64,000 nt of DNA, from assembly GCA_963281255.1 (NCBI GenBank), contig OY725501.1:2333674-2397673 (forward strand), read 5' to 3'. The notes under the pieces are model-generated. The model was not told the origin of the DNA, ran no database searches, and saw only the letters and a program-made list of their open reading frames with translations. Position numbers and translations under genes: made by a program. Source of the stretch: Aphrocallistes beatrix. Taxonomy: Eukaryota > Porifera > Hexactinellida > Sceptrulophora > Aphrocallistidae. Numbering within the stretch: position 1 is the first letter of the stretch; every line of letters starts with the position of its first letter. Of the stretch, positions 25,701-36,826 are shown piece after piece.

Positions 25701-26878
25701 GAAGTAAATTATATTTATCACGAAACAAAATTTCTGCTACAGTTCTGATTTCATTAATGTAACCGTAGACGAATGACAATCCAGCGTACTTAGTATAAAA
25801 CAAGAGAGCGACATATTGTTTCTCTAATATCCCCAAGCGCCCACTGTGTAAATCTGCGGACACGCAGTGTTTGCCACCCGCGCAGCGCAAGCAAGCGAAG
25901 CGCGCTTGTACACCATTAAAGTGGTGCGCAGATGCACAGTATAATTCACCACATTATTCATGTGAAGTCGAAAATGATTAGCCATCATGGATGATGAGAT
26001 TGATGTCGTAATTGTCATATTTTCATCTTTTAATTATTCTGAATTTATATGCATAGTATGTATCCGTTGTACAATGGGAGTAATAAAAGGTGCTTAAGAC
26101 GGCCCGTGTCGAAGCGCACTTGTAGCTATCAATTCTCGATATGTCATTTCATCCTACGCGTATGTATTATGGATAAATGTTAAAATAGCTGCAGAATCTG
26201 GCGGCATCGTTAAACCAAATTCAATTCAAACTGGGAATGAGGTTAAAGTTCGGTTGATGAATAAATTTTTGCATTCACTCTGTCTGCAAATACTAAAAGC
26301 ACCGAAACCTGTGACTGATCGTGCTATCGTAGTGGCTAGGCTCTGCTCCCGCTCCGAAATATGCCTTTGTTGAAATAATGAATAATGCATATCTTGTGTA
26401 CCACAGCAAAACTAGGTTATATAAAGGAATAACTTACCACGAATGTGCTAGGTTGGATCGGCTTCTGGAATTTGATTCTCTGAGATTCCCCCTTCTCCAG
26501 ATGGATCAGATCTCCTGCAGTTAGAGAGGAGTTATACAAGCTCGCAAATTGAATAGGAGAGAGCTGAGAGTCTGTGTACGTTGAAAAGGCTAATGAGAAA
26601 GTGCTAATATTTGAAGTGGGGCTATTGCATATGCTGATTTCTGTCAGCCAGAGTTCCGTGCTGAAGATGAATTTGAGACGAGAATGAGTTGGGAAACTAA
26701 GCTTCGACTCAATCTTGTCAGGGCTGCTCTGTGAATCAGGAGCATCACATCTGGCGACATGAGAACCTGAATTGTTGCTCAAAAGACAATAAATTGGTAC
26801 TCCGCAGAGTTTCGAGTATACTGAAGCAGTGCACGAGAGAATTGTTACTAGACTGACGACGATAGTCCTGTAATACAT
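22723..26878 (-). CDS. Novel single-pass membrane protein with tyrosine-motif tail, 3 exons
   Basis: Exons 26438-26878, 23987-24191 and 22723-23924 join with consensus splice sites into 615 residues. There is a signal peptide (about 1-22) and an extracellular region of about 310 residues with many N-glycosylation sites and few cysteines. It has two similar halves built around short beta-type stretches (STELWLTEISICNSPTSN and NELTLTEIEMHNSEGDN), reminiscent of galactose-binding-like jelly rolls. One membrane helix lies at about 336-366, followed by a cytoplasmic tail of about 250 residues. The tail carries VYSTI, DYVNM (Y403; fits both the YxxM PI3-kinase and the YxN Grb2 binding patterns), DYEKV, IYDSPP and SYLEP (YxxP), plus Ser/Pro stretches. 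No catalytic domain. It looks like a receptor-like substrate for tyrosine kinases, but no named family is recognised. Intron 1 (2.2 kb) holds two Helitron-like repeats. Confidence 0.75.
24639..25177 (+). mobile_element. Helitron-like repeat R1 (copy 3)
   Basis: From TCCTTACTATTAAAACTCGA to GCGCGCTTG, flanked by A and T. Two bases later a family R2 copy begins in the same orientation. Lies antisense in intron 1 of the novel membrane protein gene. Confidence 0.6.
25180..25908 (+). mobile_element. Helitron-like repeat, family R2 (copy 1)
   Basis: It starts TCTTATATATTAAAACTCTA and has GTCCGAATTGATTGAAGAAT near the 5' end. It ends in the same GC-rich tail as R1 (CGCAGCGCAAGCAAGCGAAG, then CGCGCTTG), followed by T. 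The middle differs from R1. No coding capacity. Confidence 0.55.
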
Positions 26879-27589
26879 TGCGCGTGTTTAGTCAGGCGAT
26901 CAGGAGAATAAATGTATCTTACATTAATTTATTACTGTTTTGCAATGTATTAGCTATATAAGTGCTACCATAGCTAGTCTATCGGGTGCTAATTTGATTT
27001 AACCAGTGAAATGAGTGCCTATGATAAACTAGTACTCTTGTATCAATACATCAAATGACTACAGGCAAAGAGGCAAACAATCTATTGAAGATAAAATATG
27101 TGGTATATTCTAAAGCATATGCTCCAACCACGCAATACATACTTGGTTTGTAATAGAGGGATGCGAAATAACCAGATTTGATATGGGGGTGAGTTGCTGA
27201 ATGCTCGCCACCTGCAAATTCTAAAATGTAATGTAACATCACCACATACATGAGCAAATGGGAACACATGATTGAAGAAATTTTAAATGGAATGTAGGAG
27301 TGTCCACTTGATAAATATGATGAGTTCATCAATCAGCATTAGCCATATCATGCCTTACGATATTATACGAGCTTAATAAGATTAGTATTTCCATAAATAT
27401 TCTAGGCCATTGAAATATACATGAAAACTCTAATTGTACCGTGCACAATAAACCTTAAGAATGTTTATCAGCAAGCATGATATCTAAATTCATATATCCG
27501 TTAAAAAATTGAGTAGTCATCATATTATGCGCAATAGGAAACATTCAAGATTAAATAGGTGAATTTGTGAACTGCTTTATAAAGGTTAA

Positions 27590-27757
27590 TATTCGGTAAA
27601 ATGGAACTTGTTAACTTTCTTACTCTTCACCTAATATCTCCGAAAGCCCCGAAGGGGACTTTTGGGAATTTTAAGGAGGGGAATATTAAAGTCCAAAGTT
27701 CTTGGGACAAAACAAGGATTTTTTGAAATTTTCAAGATCGACCCATTTTACCGAATA
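27590..27757. mobile_element. Miniature element with TATTCGGTAAAATGG ends
   Basis: 168 bp bounded by TATTCGGTAAAATGG and its inverse CCATTTTACCGAATA. The right end abuts the R1 fragment at 27758. Part of a diverged copy (AAATCGACCCATTTCATAGTA) is seen near 30515-30550. Confidence 0.6.
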
Positions 27758-28030
27758 CAAGCGCGCGCTTCGCTTGCTTGTGTTGCGCGGCTAGCAGACA
27801 AATTTTTTTATGAGTAATGATGACGTCATAACAGAGTGATGAATCATCATTTTTTGATGATAGCTGTGTCACATGTGAAAAATATTAATATACACATTTT
27901 ATTTAAATTTCAGCCTTTTATCATCTAAAATGGCTGAGTTATAGTCGAAAAATTTCCAATTATGAAAAAATGTGACAATGACGTCATAATTCTATGATGA
28001 GTCGACATTTTCGTCTGAGGTCAGACAGAT
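27758..28030 (-). mobile_element. Helitron-like R1 fragment, reverse orientation
   Basis: Begins with the reversed tail (CAAGCGCGCGCTTCGCTTGC) and continues through the reversed body to the CGACATTTTCGTCTGAGGTC segment. The GCGGACAC hairpin and the family start are missing, so it is internally and 5' truncated. Confidence 0.55.
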
Positions 28031-28470
28031 CTTGAAAACCGCTCGAGTTAGATTTTCAAAAGTAGACAAACTCTATTTCCTATTAAGTGAAATTATGATT
28101 TTAGAATATGTGGTTCCACTACCAAACCATGCTTGATACCTTGCCAATGGATGTACGAGTTTTGATGGAAAGAAGGGGAAAATAATTTGTACAAACAAAT
28201 ACGTACTAATATTCGCATTAAATTATGGAATATTGAAAATAAATGATCAAATGCACCTACCACATAATAATATTTGTTTATAATATTCTATATATGCCTT
28301 TACATACTAACTAATACATGACTTGCCAAGTGACCTAATAAATGGAAGAATTCCCAGACAAGCTCAAAGAATTTGGAATCAATATTGTACAAAAGTATAT
28401 GGACAACCCACTCTGCGTCTTGCGTTTGTGCGCGGAAGCTGTAGAGAGGAGCTGTAGATTAGCGAACGAG

Positions 28471-31400
28471 TTAGGATTGTGTTCGTGATACATTGGGCGC
28501 GGATACCGATGAGGTGTTGGGGTTGGTAGTGGTACTTGGGGTCTTGTTTAGGAGGGCGTTGAAGAACTGAGATATCATTGAGTCACCGGACGCACGGTTT
28601 TGATCTTGATCAGCGGGAGGCTAATTGGAGGAGAAATGTTTAAACCGGAAAACGGCAATGTGGAAAATCATAACAACATTAGTTTTGTAAATAAGAACCA
28701 GGTAAGTCTGAAATCATTTGGGACAGAAATCTTCGAACAGATCTTGTGATCCATTGGTTTGTGGAAAATTGAAAGATGGAACAGGTTAAATTAATGTAAT
28801 AGTATTTCTTTACAAACCTTAGATGGCGTCTTCATTGAACTAATCGATCTGTCTTTGCTCTAAAGTGTTTATCAATAAAACCGTTACATGGAGAAAGGGG
28901 ATACCATAATAGTATTAAAATTCAGTTCAAAATCTTTAGGATAAATTGGATTTAGACATATCCGAAAATAATGAAATTTCAAACTACTCATGTGTGATGA
29001 CCAAAATGATTCACATAAAAAAGGTAATGTTGCTTCAGGGATGGAAGAAACATGAGTATTACGTACTGACCATATTGGCTTGGGAGTGGGTAGAATGAGG
29101 ACCTGCATGTCTGTGAGGTGTCTTCTCAGATCTATCAATGGCAGCCTATAATAGAGTTATCATAATTATACATATACATATGTAAAAAGAAGATACTATT
29201 ATATAATAATTTCGTTAAAAATGTGATCGAAAGTGATTAATATCCGCGACTCATTGTGATTGCTACATTCGATTTGTGCACATCGGTTTAGGTTACTGTC
29301 GAAAATACATATTGAATCTCTCCATTGAAAATGGCTTAAAAATGAATTCGGTGATTTTTTTTGAAATCGTGGAATAAGATCATTACAAGGTCAAAAATTA
29401 AGAAAAAGTAATCATGCCACCTATAGTGGATTTTTTCTCAATTTTCTTTCCTTAAAAGGTGGGACCAAAGTGACAGTATAGTATGCTATTCAAAATAATC
29501 CATTCTCCAGCCTAAAACCGGTTTTTGTGATACACCACTCCCCAGATTAGCATTACTGACCTCTCCAAAATGTTACCTGCCCAATCAGCCTCATCGACGA
29601 TCCTAAAAGACGATAACCTCTTCCTCATTTATGAACCCGAATCTAAACAACTTGCTGAGTGCAGAAATACCCTTTCGCTAAATGCGTCGCAATAGCAACC
29701 ATTCTCACGACAACAGAGAAAAACCATGAAAACGATAAAAGTCCGAAATAAATCGCTAGAAGATTACGAAAAGCTCCTTCCAAACGTCCTTCGCAAAAAA
29801 TTCCGAGAAATCTTCGTAGTCCTAACTCAAGGACTACCCAACCATTCGGAAAAGCAAGGCTGTCCAGTCGCAGCCTACGACATGAAACGGCAAGCGTTTA
29901 GACAAGCTGCACCCAACAACTTACAGAGACCCAAATGACAGGACTAGTATATTCCTCTACGGTCACCGCATTTAAAATGCACAACGTTTGCGGCCGTCGT
30001 CGCTACCCTCGCACAGAAGAGAACCATAAACATGGTACACCTTCCCTAAAGAATTTCCCGCACAAACGACACCCGAATGCCTTAGTGGTACTCGTACCTA
30101 CCAAGCACATCAAAATCCTAAAACTATTTGTTCAAACTTTATATTACTTTTTACAGAATTGAGTTTACCTCAGATTTGAAGCTTCAATAATCATAATAGT
30201 TCTAAATATTCGAATATGTTTATGTATTCAGCATTTTGGTTCTAATTTCCATCTCAAAGAGGAAATCCAATTAAGCGGAAAAACTCAATACATCTAATTG
30301 TTTTTTAGTTATAGCGGTTTCGATTTCGGAACAATATAATTTGTAGAATCACATAAACATTCTGATGAATTTACAAAATCATAATTCCAAACCAAAATTG
30401 ATATGTATTGACATGTAATACAGGTTAACACCTACTTAAACATTTCTTATCTAACCCCTCGGAGCTAAGGAGGAAAATAAGAAAGTTAAGTTCTTTGCTC
30501 AAATCAAAGTTTTAATTTTCAAAATCGACCCATTTCATAGTAAAACAGTGTTATGGATTGTTGTATTTATGAATACTCTTAGTGATGATTAGTAATGAGT
30601 TTGGAAAATCATTTATCTCTTCCAAATGTGACTGTTTTTTCAACCAATACGGCGTTTCGAACTTTTGAGCTCCGGGGGTTTAAGGTGCACGAAAAAAATA
30701 AGCTCCGGGGCGCTTATTCAGGGAAAGACGATATATTGAAAACATCCGCGAATTAAATAATTAAACAAATAGCAAAAAGTGAGTTTCGAATTGTCCCTAG
30801 GCTTGCGGCCAATATTTCGCAACTAAGTGTACTATGTAGCTATGGGTAAATATATTAATTCAGTAATGGAGAATCATTATGAGGGTGAAGTATGTTATGT
30901 CTGGTGACTTACGGCCTTTAAGCTTGTATAAAATTCTTGAACCAACCACTTGCTTTTGTCTCAAGTGGGTAGCCTAGGGACACGGCTCACAATATAACAT
31001 CCTAAACATTAAGTATTTATATTGAACAAAAGAAGTGGATTGTTTCAATGGGTTATCAAGAAATCTGTTGACACAAGTCAAATCCAAGTGGATCCATTCA
31101 AAGCCATGAATAGCGTCACTACTATGAATACTCAACAGTATCTACAATGTAGTATAATTATGTTTCAATAGTACTATAGTAGATCTGATATCTATTCATG
31201 CTAATGAGACTAGAGGCAGTACTGAAATTTTTTTAAATAATGCGTTTTGCTAATACGTAAATATAATATTAAAGACCAGATCATTTCTTGTGGTGTATCG
31301 CCTAGCCTGGGGCATGAGCCAAATTAGATAACTTTCTGTCTCAGGAGTAGTTATGCATATGATAGCACACAACGAATGTATAAATTCATCAAGTCACTCA

Positions 31401-32362
31401 ATCCTAACAGTACCCTCTTAGACTGCTAACCATACTCCAATGCATATTATACTCGTGAATCCCTCTCAAACACTCACGATGCCATAGCACTCTCATGACC
31501 CTTTCAATTCCCTACGACCCTACCCATTATGAATACCGCCTACACGACATATTAGAAACATACGTATAATAGATACCTCGCCGGAAAAGAACAAGCAAGA
31601 CCACTCCCATAAGCTATGCGTAGTTGTAACTGTCTATTAGTGAAAAAGCACAACTGCACTCAATAAGAATATTCCCCCAAGCACCACAAATTAATTATTT
31701 TTCAGCAGTTAGATAAAACTATCTGGCGATGTCAAATTATAAAAAGCCCCTTACAGATGGAATGAAAGTGTGCTTCCAACATAATTATTTAGAAAATACC
31801 ATGTAAAATGTTATTGAGTCACCGTACCCCAATTTTAGATTTTTGCTGACTCATCATGACGTGATTATGATGAAAGTTTTCTATTTCATCTTATTTGGAA
31901 ATAATGACTCGGATTTGCTGAGTCAACATGGTGTCATCATAATGAAGTCAATATAGTATATTGAATATTTTCCCCGCCTATACCAGGAATGTGCAGCGTC
32001 ATTTCCTGTTTAAGCCATATAAATTTGGGGTCCAGACTATAAATAGAAAAGACCCCAGGTAAAAGTGGCATTAATTAAATAACTAAATTAGATAACAATT
32101 CAAAACATTCTACTGACCTCAACGTCAATGAGAAAGAGTTGGTCTTCATCACAAGCTGCAATATCTTGGTCGAATTTGGGCTAAAAATACATAAAATGAA
32201 CATTTGATCGCTTCATATCTAAAGTATGAATAAATTGAATTGCTGTTGACCTTAATAAATTCAGGCCTCTTGATGACGGTATTGTAGGACTGATCTTTCG
32301 AGATTGTGCGCAGATGGTCATTCAAAAAAGCGATCTTATCCTCATTATCCCATCCTGCGGGT
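28471..32362 (-). CDS. DYNC1LI1: Cytoplasmic dynein light intermediate chain, C-terminal exons only
   Basis: Five consecutive exons on minus join in frame: 32251-32362, 32118-32180, 29071-29145, 28818-28859, 28471-28620. They encode the last 146 residues plus a split codon. The first reads (I)PAGWDNEDKIAFLNDHL, matching the LIC block FIPAGWDN. The second carries DEDQLFLIDVE (LIC: EDDQVFLMKLQ). The last has SMISQFFNALLNK, matching LIC NFFNSLLSKK, a C-terminal adaptor-binding helix that engages BICD/Hook-type cargo adaptors. The N-terminal Ras-like G domain (about 350 residues) should lie upstream, beyond 32362, but I found no matching exon before 34861. Either a very long intron spans the kinase cluster, or the gene is truncated. 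Introns carry a mariner-like relic. DYNC1LI1 versus DYNC1LI2 is not resolvable. Confidence 0.78.
29156..32117. other. Long dynein LIC intron, mostly unassigned
   Basis: About 3 kb between the second and third visible LIC exons. Two stretches (about 29560-30160 and 31380-31690) are strikingly poor in G and rich in C and A on plus, unlike their surroundings. The first carries short plus frames of 70 and 75 codons with no recognisable domain. The rest is AT-rich. Confidence 0.4.
29225..29490. mobile_element. Relic related to the mariner-type MITE at 46725-48236
   Basis: CACATCGGTTTAGG, CCATTGAAAATGGCTTAAAA and CATGCCACCTATAGTGGATT match, in the same order, the inverse of 47840-48080 within that element. 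Ends are not preserved. It lies in a dynein LIC intron. Confidence 0.55.
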
Positions 32363-32750
32363 CTAAAATAAATGTAAGAAAGAATAAACAACTCTACATA
32401 TTGGATCGTAAGGAAAAAAGTAGTGAATAGAAGCAGCGGCGGCAGTGGCGCACCGTCACCGATGGGACTACCCCGGGCTAAGAGTTTTTTTATGGGGAAT
32501 GTGTAAAATTTTGAAAGATTCCAACAAGTTTGAAAGGTTCTGCATTCATTTAGTTTGTTTCTATAGAATATCATAAAGTGGTCCCGATGTTTGGAAAAAT
32601 TCAAAACCGTGCACAGGCTGGGTTTAATTGATTGAAAACAACAAAATTTGATACCTTGGGGATGTAATTATATTCGTCAATAACATGTTTACAATTCTCT
32701 AGAATTTCGTAATATAAGAACAGTCAGAATCTAGTGTGTTTTGCGTCCTA

Positions 32751-32852
32751 TTAAGGGCGTAGCCAGTGGCGCTGACAAGGGCCTGCCAGGGGCTACGGTC
32801 CGTCTTAACTGGGCCTACGGGCAGGCTCTGCAGGCCCATTGGCTACGCCTAT
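32751..32852. mobile_element. hAT-like MITE with 8-bp target duplication
   Basis: A 102-bp element with near-terminal inverted GGCGTAGCCA repeats, flanked on both sides by GCGTCCTA (32743-32750 and 32853-32860). Confidence 0.75.
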
Positions 32853-33069
32853 GCGTCCTATCCTTCTATGCTATATCTATCGAGCATTTCATTTTAAATC
32901 TGTAAGAGTTAAGGTGCATATAAACATTTTGTTGATTTTTGTGCCACCATATTGAGCACACTCGCAGTATGATACGTATCCCAAATTTCATCAAAATCAT
33001 TTGAGGATAAAGACCTTTAGTTTAGTGTATCAAATCGATGGGGTTATTTAATAGATATTGCCATAGCTG

Positions 33070-33415
33070 TATATAAGGCTCCTGTACGTATATAAGGCCT
33101 CACAGCAACTTGCGGATTTGGGACTAAGGATGCGGTAGAAGATGGTTGAACCGTAGCCTACAACGGATATATGTACTTTGATACCATGTTTATATATGCT
33201 GGTAATACATTCTTAATGCCTATTCTGCATGGTTAACGATTTTAGGCTAATCGTGTATTAATCCATTCGGCTACTACTTCATCCCTAGTCCATGATTTTC
33301 AGTCTACTGTGAGGCATTATTAGAGTAGGCTACGGTTCAACCATCTTCTACCGCATCCCTAATCCCAAATCCGCAAGTTACTGTGAGGCCTTATATACAG
33401 TAGGCTATGATATTG
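33070..33415. mobile_element. Foldback element, short nested copy
   Basis: The outer arms read TATAAGGCCTCACAG..ACTTGCGGATTT then GATGCGGTAGAAGATGGTTG, and are repeated inverted at the right. Inside them sits a second subfamily copy bounded by GTAGCCTAC and its inverse. The same arm sequences bound the large palindromes at 58934-60404 and 62101-63920. Confidence 0.65.
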
Positions 33416-33547
33416 CCAAACATTAAACATCTATATACTCTTCTATCCACTTCTTTAAAAACAGCCTTTCAATAAAATTGCTCACGAAAATAGTTTATAT
33501 ATTGAAATTTATTACAAATTTCTCAGCAAAATAGAAAAAGTGGAATA

Positions 33548-34126
33548 CAGTAAAACCTCTCAGATCCGGGCAGTCCCGTCCGAACAGTGTCCGGATCTTA
33601 GAATTGTCGGATCTCAGAATTTTGTCCAGTATAGCATGCGAAACCGGTAAGTGTACAGTAATGGAAACTTATATGGCAGCGAGTTCTATTTCCTTATAAA
33701 GCGGCGATTTGTACACTCTTTTGGGAGGATAAGAGTGCTTTTTTCTCTTTGACGGAGAAATCAGCAGATAATTGATTCAATTCAGTTCCTCCATATAAGT
33801 AATTCAGTGCAGTAGATATTTATGCAAGCTGCATATACTTCTCAGTTTAACATGGACTGGGTTTAATTTCATTATCCAGGTATCAAGCTTGTTGTGCACA
33901 CAAGAAGCATATTAGTTGAATTCTATTCTGAGAACCGGACAGCTCTAAATTTCAATGCTCTGAGATCCGGACATTATCCATTTATTTTCTACCCATAATT
34001 TTTATGAATTTTTGTGTCGAATATTTTCATTGGTAGTAGAAAAAAAGTATTAAATTTCGTGGAAAAATGTGCCCGGTCTAGGGAGGTGTCCGGATCTAAG
34101 AAATCCGGATCTCGGAGGTTCGACTG
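33548..34126. mobile_element. Pogo/Tigger-like MITE (579 bp)
   Basis: Ends CAGTAAAACCTCTCAGATCC and inverted CAGTCGAACCTCCGAGATCC, TA on both sides. Subterminal GATCCGGAC repeats in both orientations. No transposase. Confidence 0.75.
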
Positions 34127-34861
34127 TATTTGAATATTAAGCGATATATTCGAGTATGTTCTTTTTTAAGTACACTTTTTAATATAACTTTAATAACTAA
34201 ATCTATTTCAGCAAAAAAACAAGATATCAGGGGAGGATGTGGGATAAACTTTCTTAAAAGGAGTGCGCTCCAGGTGAGTCCGCTCCTGAAAAAGGAGAGC
34301 ACACCGGAAATCTTCCTACCTAAGCCTAATTAGGCTAGAGCTACACTGAATGTTGAAAATAAGCATGAATGCACTAGATCCATATTCAAATTATTTCTGG
34401 TTATTAGGAAATATTCTGCAAAATTTAGAGATACGCAAATCATGTGAGGTAAAAACTAATGCATACGCAGATCAAAAATGAATACTAGAAATAATGCTAC
34501 TTCCGTAAGCAGTGTAGTAAAGGACAAAGAGCTAATAATCCATAGAATCATTCTCCACGAGTTGTTCTATGGAACTAAATGATTCATTACCATAAGATTG
34601 CGTTTCACTACTATCAAATTGGTAAAATGCCTATGCTGTAACCTAGCTAAATCGACCGTTTTATTCTAGAGATTCCAATTTAATCGGTATTAATAGAAAG
34701 TTGATGAACTAATAAAATACTATTGGAAATGAATGATAAATGAATTCTGAAGCATAGTCCTCATACTTGCAGTCAAATATATAAATATGAGGAAGTAGTT
34801 CAAATCCAAAAATACATGTTATATTAATGTTATATTAATAGCGATTAAAAAGTCAATTAAA
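34127..34861. other. Spacer upstream of the plus-strand receptor kinase
   Basis: AT-rich. No supported gene and no dynein LIC N-terminal exon seen on minus. It presumably includes the promoter of the receptor kinase starting at 34862. Confidence 0.5.
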
Positions 34862-36826
34862 ATGAGGCAATTTATCCTGCTTTCAATAGTGTGCAGCATA
34901 ATCTGGCACGTGCAAACAGAAATCTGCCGGCCTGAAGGAAGTACAAGATTATACAACTCTACCATTATCCAGGTTTGTTATAGCAGCGGGGGAGAGAGAA
35001 GATGGAGCTTTATATGCGACGAAGATTGGGATAATATTACCCTGAACGTGTACTGCAGGCAGGTAGGCTACGTTAGGAGTCGTGGCTTGTATTCGAATGG
35101 CAGTGAAAGCAACGAAGCTGATTCCCAGAGCAAATGTAGTGGAAATGAGCGCTCACTAATTGAATGTAGAACTCTTCTAAGTGAGAAAATGAATTGCGTA
35201 TACGTACGCGTCAACGAGAGTGAGGAATGCCGCCTGTGTCAGGCTGACAGTGAGTGCGGAGAAGGAATCTGCAGACATGGGAGATGTGAGTGTAGGGGAA
35301 ACTGCACAGACCAGATCTGTTATCAAGGTAGTTGCGATTTGCTCGCGAATGAAGGACATAGTGAGTTGATTCCAATCGTCATCATACCCTTAATTGCTGT
35401 GGGGATGGGAGTGGCGATAACAATAATTGGAGTTGGATGGCTGTGGGTCTTGCACAGAAGAAGAACTAAATCAACTGATACGATAAGTTCTGAAAAGAAA
35501 AAAGGGCCATCAGCCAGTTTAACTATAAAGCACTGTGATCTAGAAATGGGAAACGGGAATGTCACAGAATCAGAGGAAGGACTAATCAATGAAAGATTTA
35601 ACATATATGCACAACATTTTGAAACATCCCATCAAGAAGCTACCCCCTACCTAATCCCCTCAGTATTAAACAAAGAAGAAATCCATTCACTCGAGAGCGA
35701 GCTATACAGTGTTCTGGTGGAAGGAGAAGTGGCAGAGTACAGTGCTTATGCACAATCTTGCGGAATCGATCAAGAGACTTACATGAAACTGACACTGAAA
35801 TATCAAAAATCATTCCCTGATTACGAAACTGAGATATGCATAGATAATTCAAGAACAAACTCAATCTACATAGATCCCCCTTCTAGTCTGCCTCAGCTAG
35901 AGAACGTGTTCGGACAATGTCTGAACGAGATCAGGAGGAAGGACATCCAGATGGGAGAAGAGTTCGCATCCGGACAGTTCGGAGTGGTGTATCGGGCTGT
36001 CTACCACACTGAGAAAGGAGACATTCCTGTCGCCATCAAGACACTGAAGGAGGCTGCCAACACGGACACAAAGGTGGCATTCATGCGAGAAGCGGCCATC
36101 CTAGCTCAGTTCCAGCACCCTAACGTCCTCCGGATGATCGGAGTCCTCACAACTCAGCAGCCCTACATGATGGTGACGGAGCTACTCAAGACAGAACTGG
36201 AAGAACTATTGCTGAAATTAAGGGTTTTACAAACAAGCAAAGAGGAAGCTACCAAACGTATGTCTTATGCTCAAATTGTAAATCTCCCTCCTCTACTCCT
36301 CAGATTCTGTCAAGAGATAGCCGCCGGGATGAAACACCTGTCAGAGAAACACTTCATTCACAGAGACCTGGCTGCTCGGAATGTGTTAGTGGCGAAAGAT
36401 CTCTCTTGTCGAATCGCAGATTTCGGTATGTCCCGTGAGCTCCACTCTGACAGTGAGTACTACACCTCGTCAGGAGGTCGTGTCCCGCTACGCTGGACAG
36501 CTCCTGAAGCCGTCTTCTACAATAAATACTCAGAGAAGTCGGACGTGTGGTCGTTCGGGATGACGATGTATGAGATATGGTCGTTGGGAGATAAGCCTTG
36601 GGGAGAAAAAGCTTCAAACCAAGAAATAATCGAAGGGATGTCAAATGGAAGGGAGCTATCTCCTCCTACTGGGTGTCCTAGAAAAGTGAAGCAAGTGATG
36701 AAGGGGACTTGGGACAGGGATATTTCCTCTCGCCCTACATTCTCTAATGCTCTGGAAATGCTATCCGGAATTCAACTTCCTGTGGCCTCTCTATCCGTGG
36801 ATCAAGCTCAAAGTGACCATCTGTAA
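34862..36826 (+). CDS. SRCR-EGF receptor tyrosine kinase, intronless
   Basis: 654 residues. Signal peptide about 1-19. One SRCR-like domain about 20-125 (WSFICDEDWDNITLNVYCRQVGY, then CSGNERSLIEC). A Cys-rich EGF-like segment about 126-160 (CGEGICRHGRCEC). Membrane helix about 168-195, then a juxtamembrane region of about 165 residues with many tyrosines. The kinase domain starts near 360: glycine loop GEEFASGQFGVVYR, VAIK lysine K393, HRDLAARN with D502, DFG D520, an activation loop with paired tyrosines (SEYYTSSGG), and VPLRWTAPEA. All catalytic residues are present, so activity is expected. Compared with its three neighbours it has an 11-residue longer stretch after the hinge (RVLQTSKEEATKRMS), a different ectodomain and a different C-terminal tail, yet most of the kinase DNA is nearly identical. 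It is the only family member here on plus. Confidence 0.92.
   Translation: MRQFILLSIVCSIIWHVQTEICRPEGSTRLYNSTIIQVCYSSGGERRWSFICDEDWDNITLNVYCRQVGYVRSRGLYSNGSESNEADSQSKCSGNERSLIECRTLLSEKMNCVYVRVNESEECRLCQADSECGEGICRHGRCECRGNCTDQICYQGSCDLLANEGHSELIPIVIIPLIAVGMGVAITIIGVGWLWVLHRRRTKSTDTISSEKKKGPSASLTIKHCDLEMGNGNVTESEEGLINERFNIYAQHFETSHQEATPYLIPSVLNKEEIHSLESELYSVLVEGEVAEYSAYAQSCGIDQETYMKLTLKYQKSFPDYETEICIDNSRTNSIYIDPPSSLPQLENVFGQCLNEIRRKDIQMGEEFASGQFGVVYRAVYHTEKGDIPVAIKTLKEAANTDTKVAFMREAAILAQFQHPNVLRMIGVLTTQQPYMMVTELLKTELEELLLKLRVLQTSKEEATKRMSYAQIVNLPPLLLRFCQEIAAGMKHLSEKHFIHRDLAARNVLVAKDLSCRIADFGMSRELHSDSEYYTSSGGRVPLRWTAPEAVFYNKYSEKSDVWSFGMTMYEIWSLGDKPWGEKASNQEIIEGMSNGRELSPPTGCPRKVKQVMKGTWDRDISSRPTFSNALEMLSGIQLPVASLSVDQAQSDHL

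Larger units (their letters stand above)
26879..28470. other. Intergenic spacer with repeat pieces
   Basis: No supported gene. Holds a small inverted-repeat element (27590-27757) and a reverse-orientation R1 fragment (27758-28030), annotated separately; the rest is AT-rich. A 93-codon minus frame at 27051-27332 is not convincing. Confidence 0.5.

Noticed and set aside
27051-27332. 93-codon minus-strand hydrophobic frame
   Set aside because: No signal of selection or splice continuity with the neighbouring membrane protein gene; probably chance.
34127-34340. Possible dynein LIC N-terminal exon or separate small gene
   Set aside because: Frames on both strands lack LIC G-domain motifs (no P-loop) and have no good splice sites joining to 32362.
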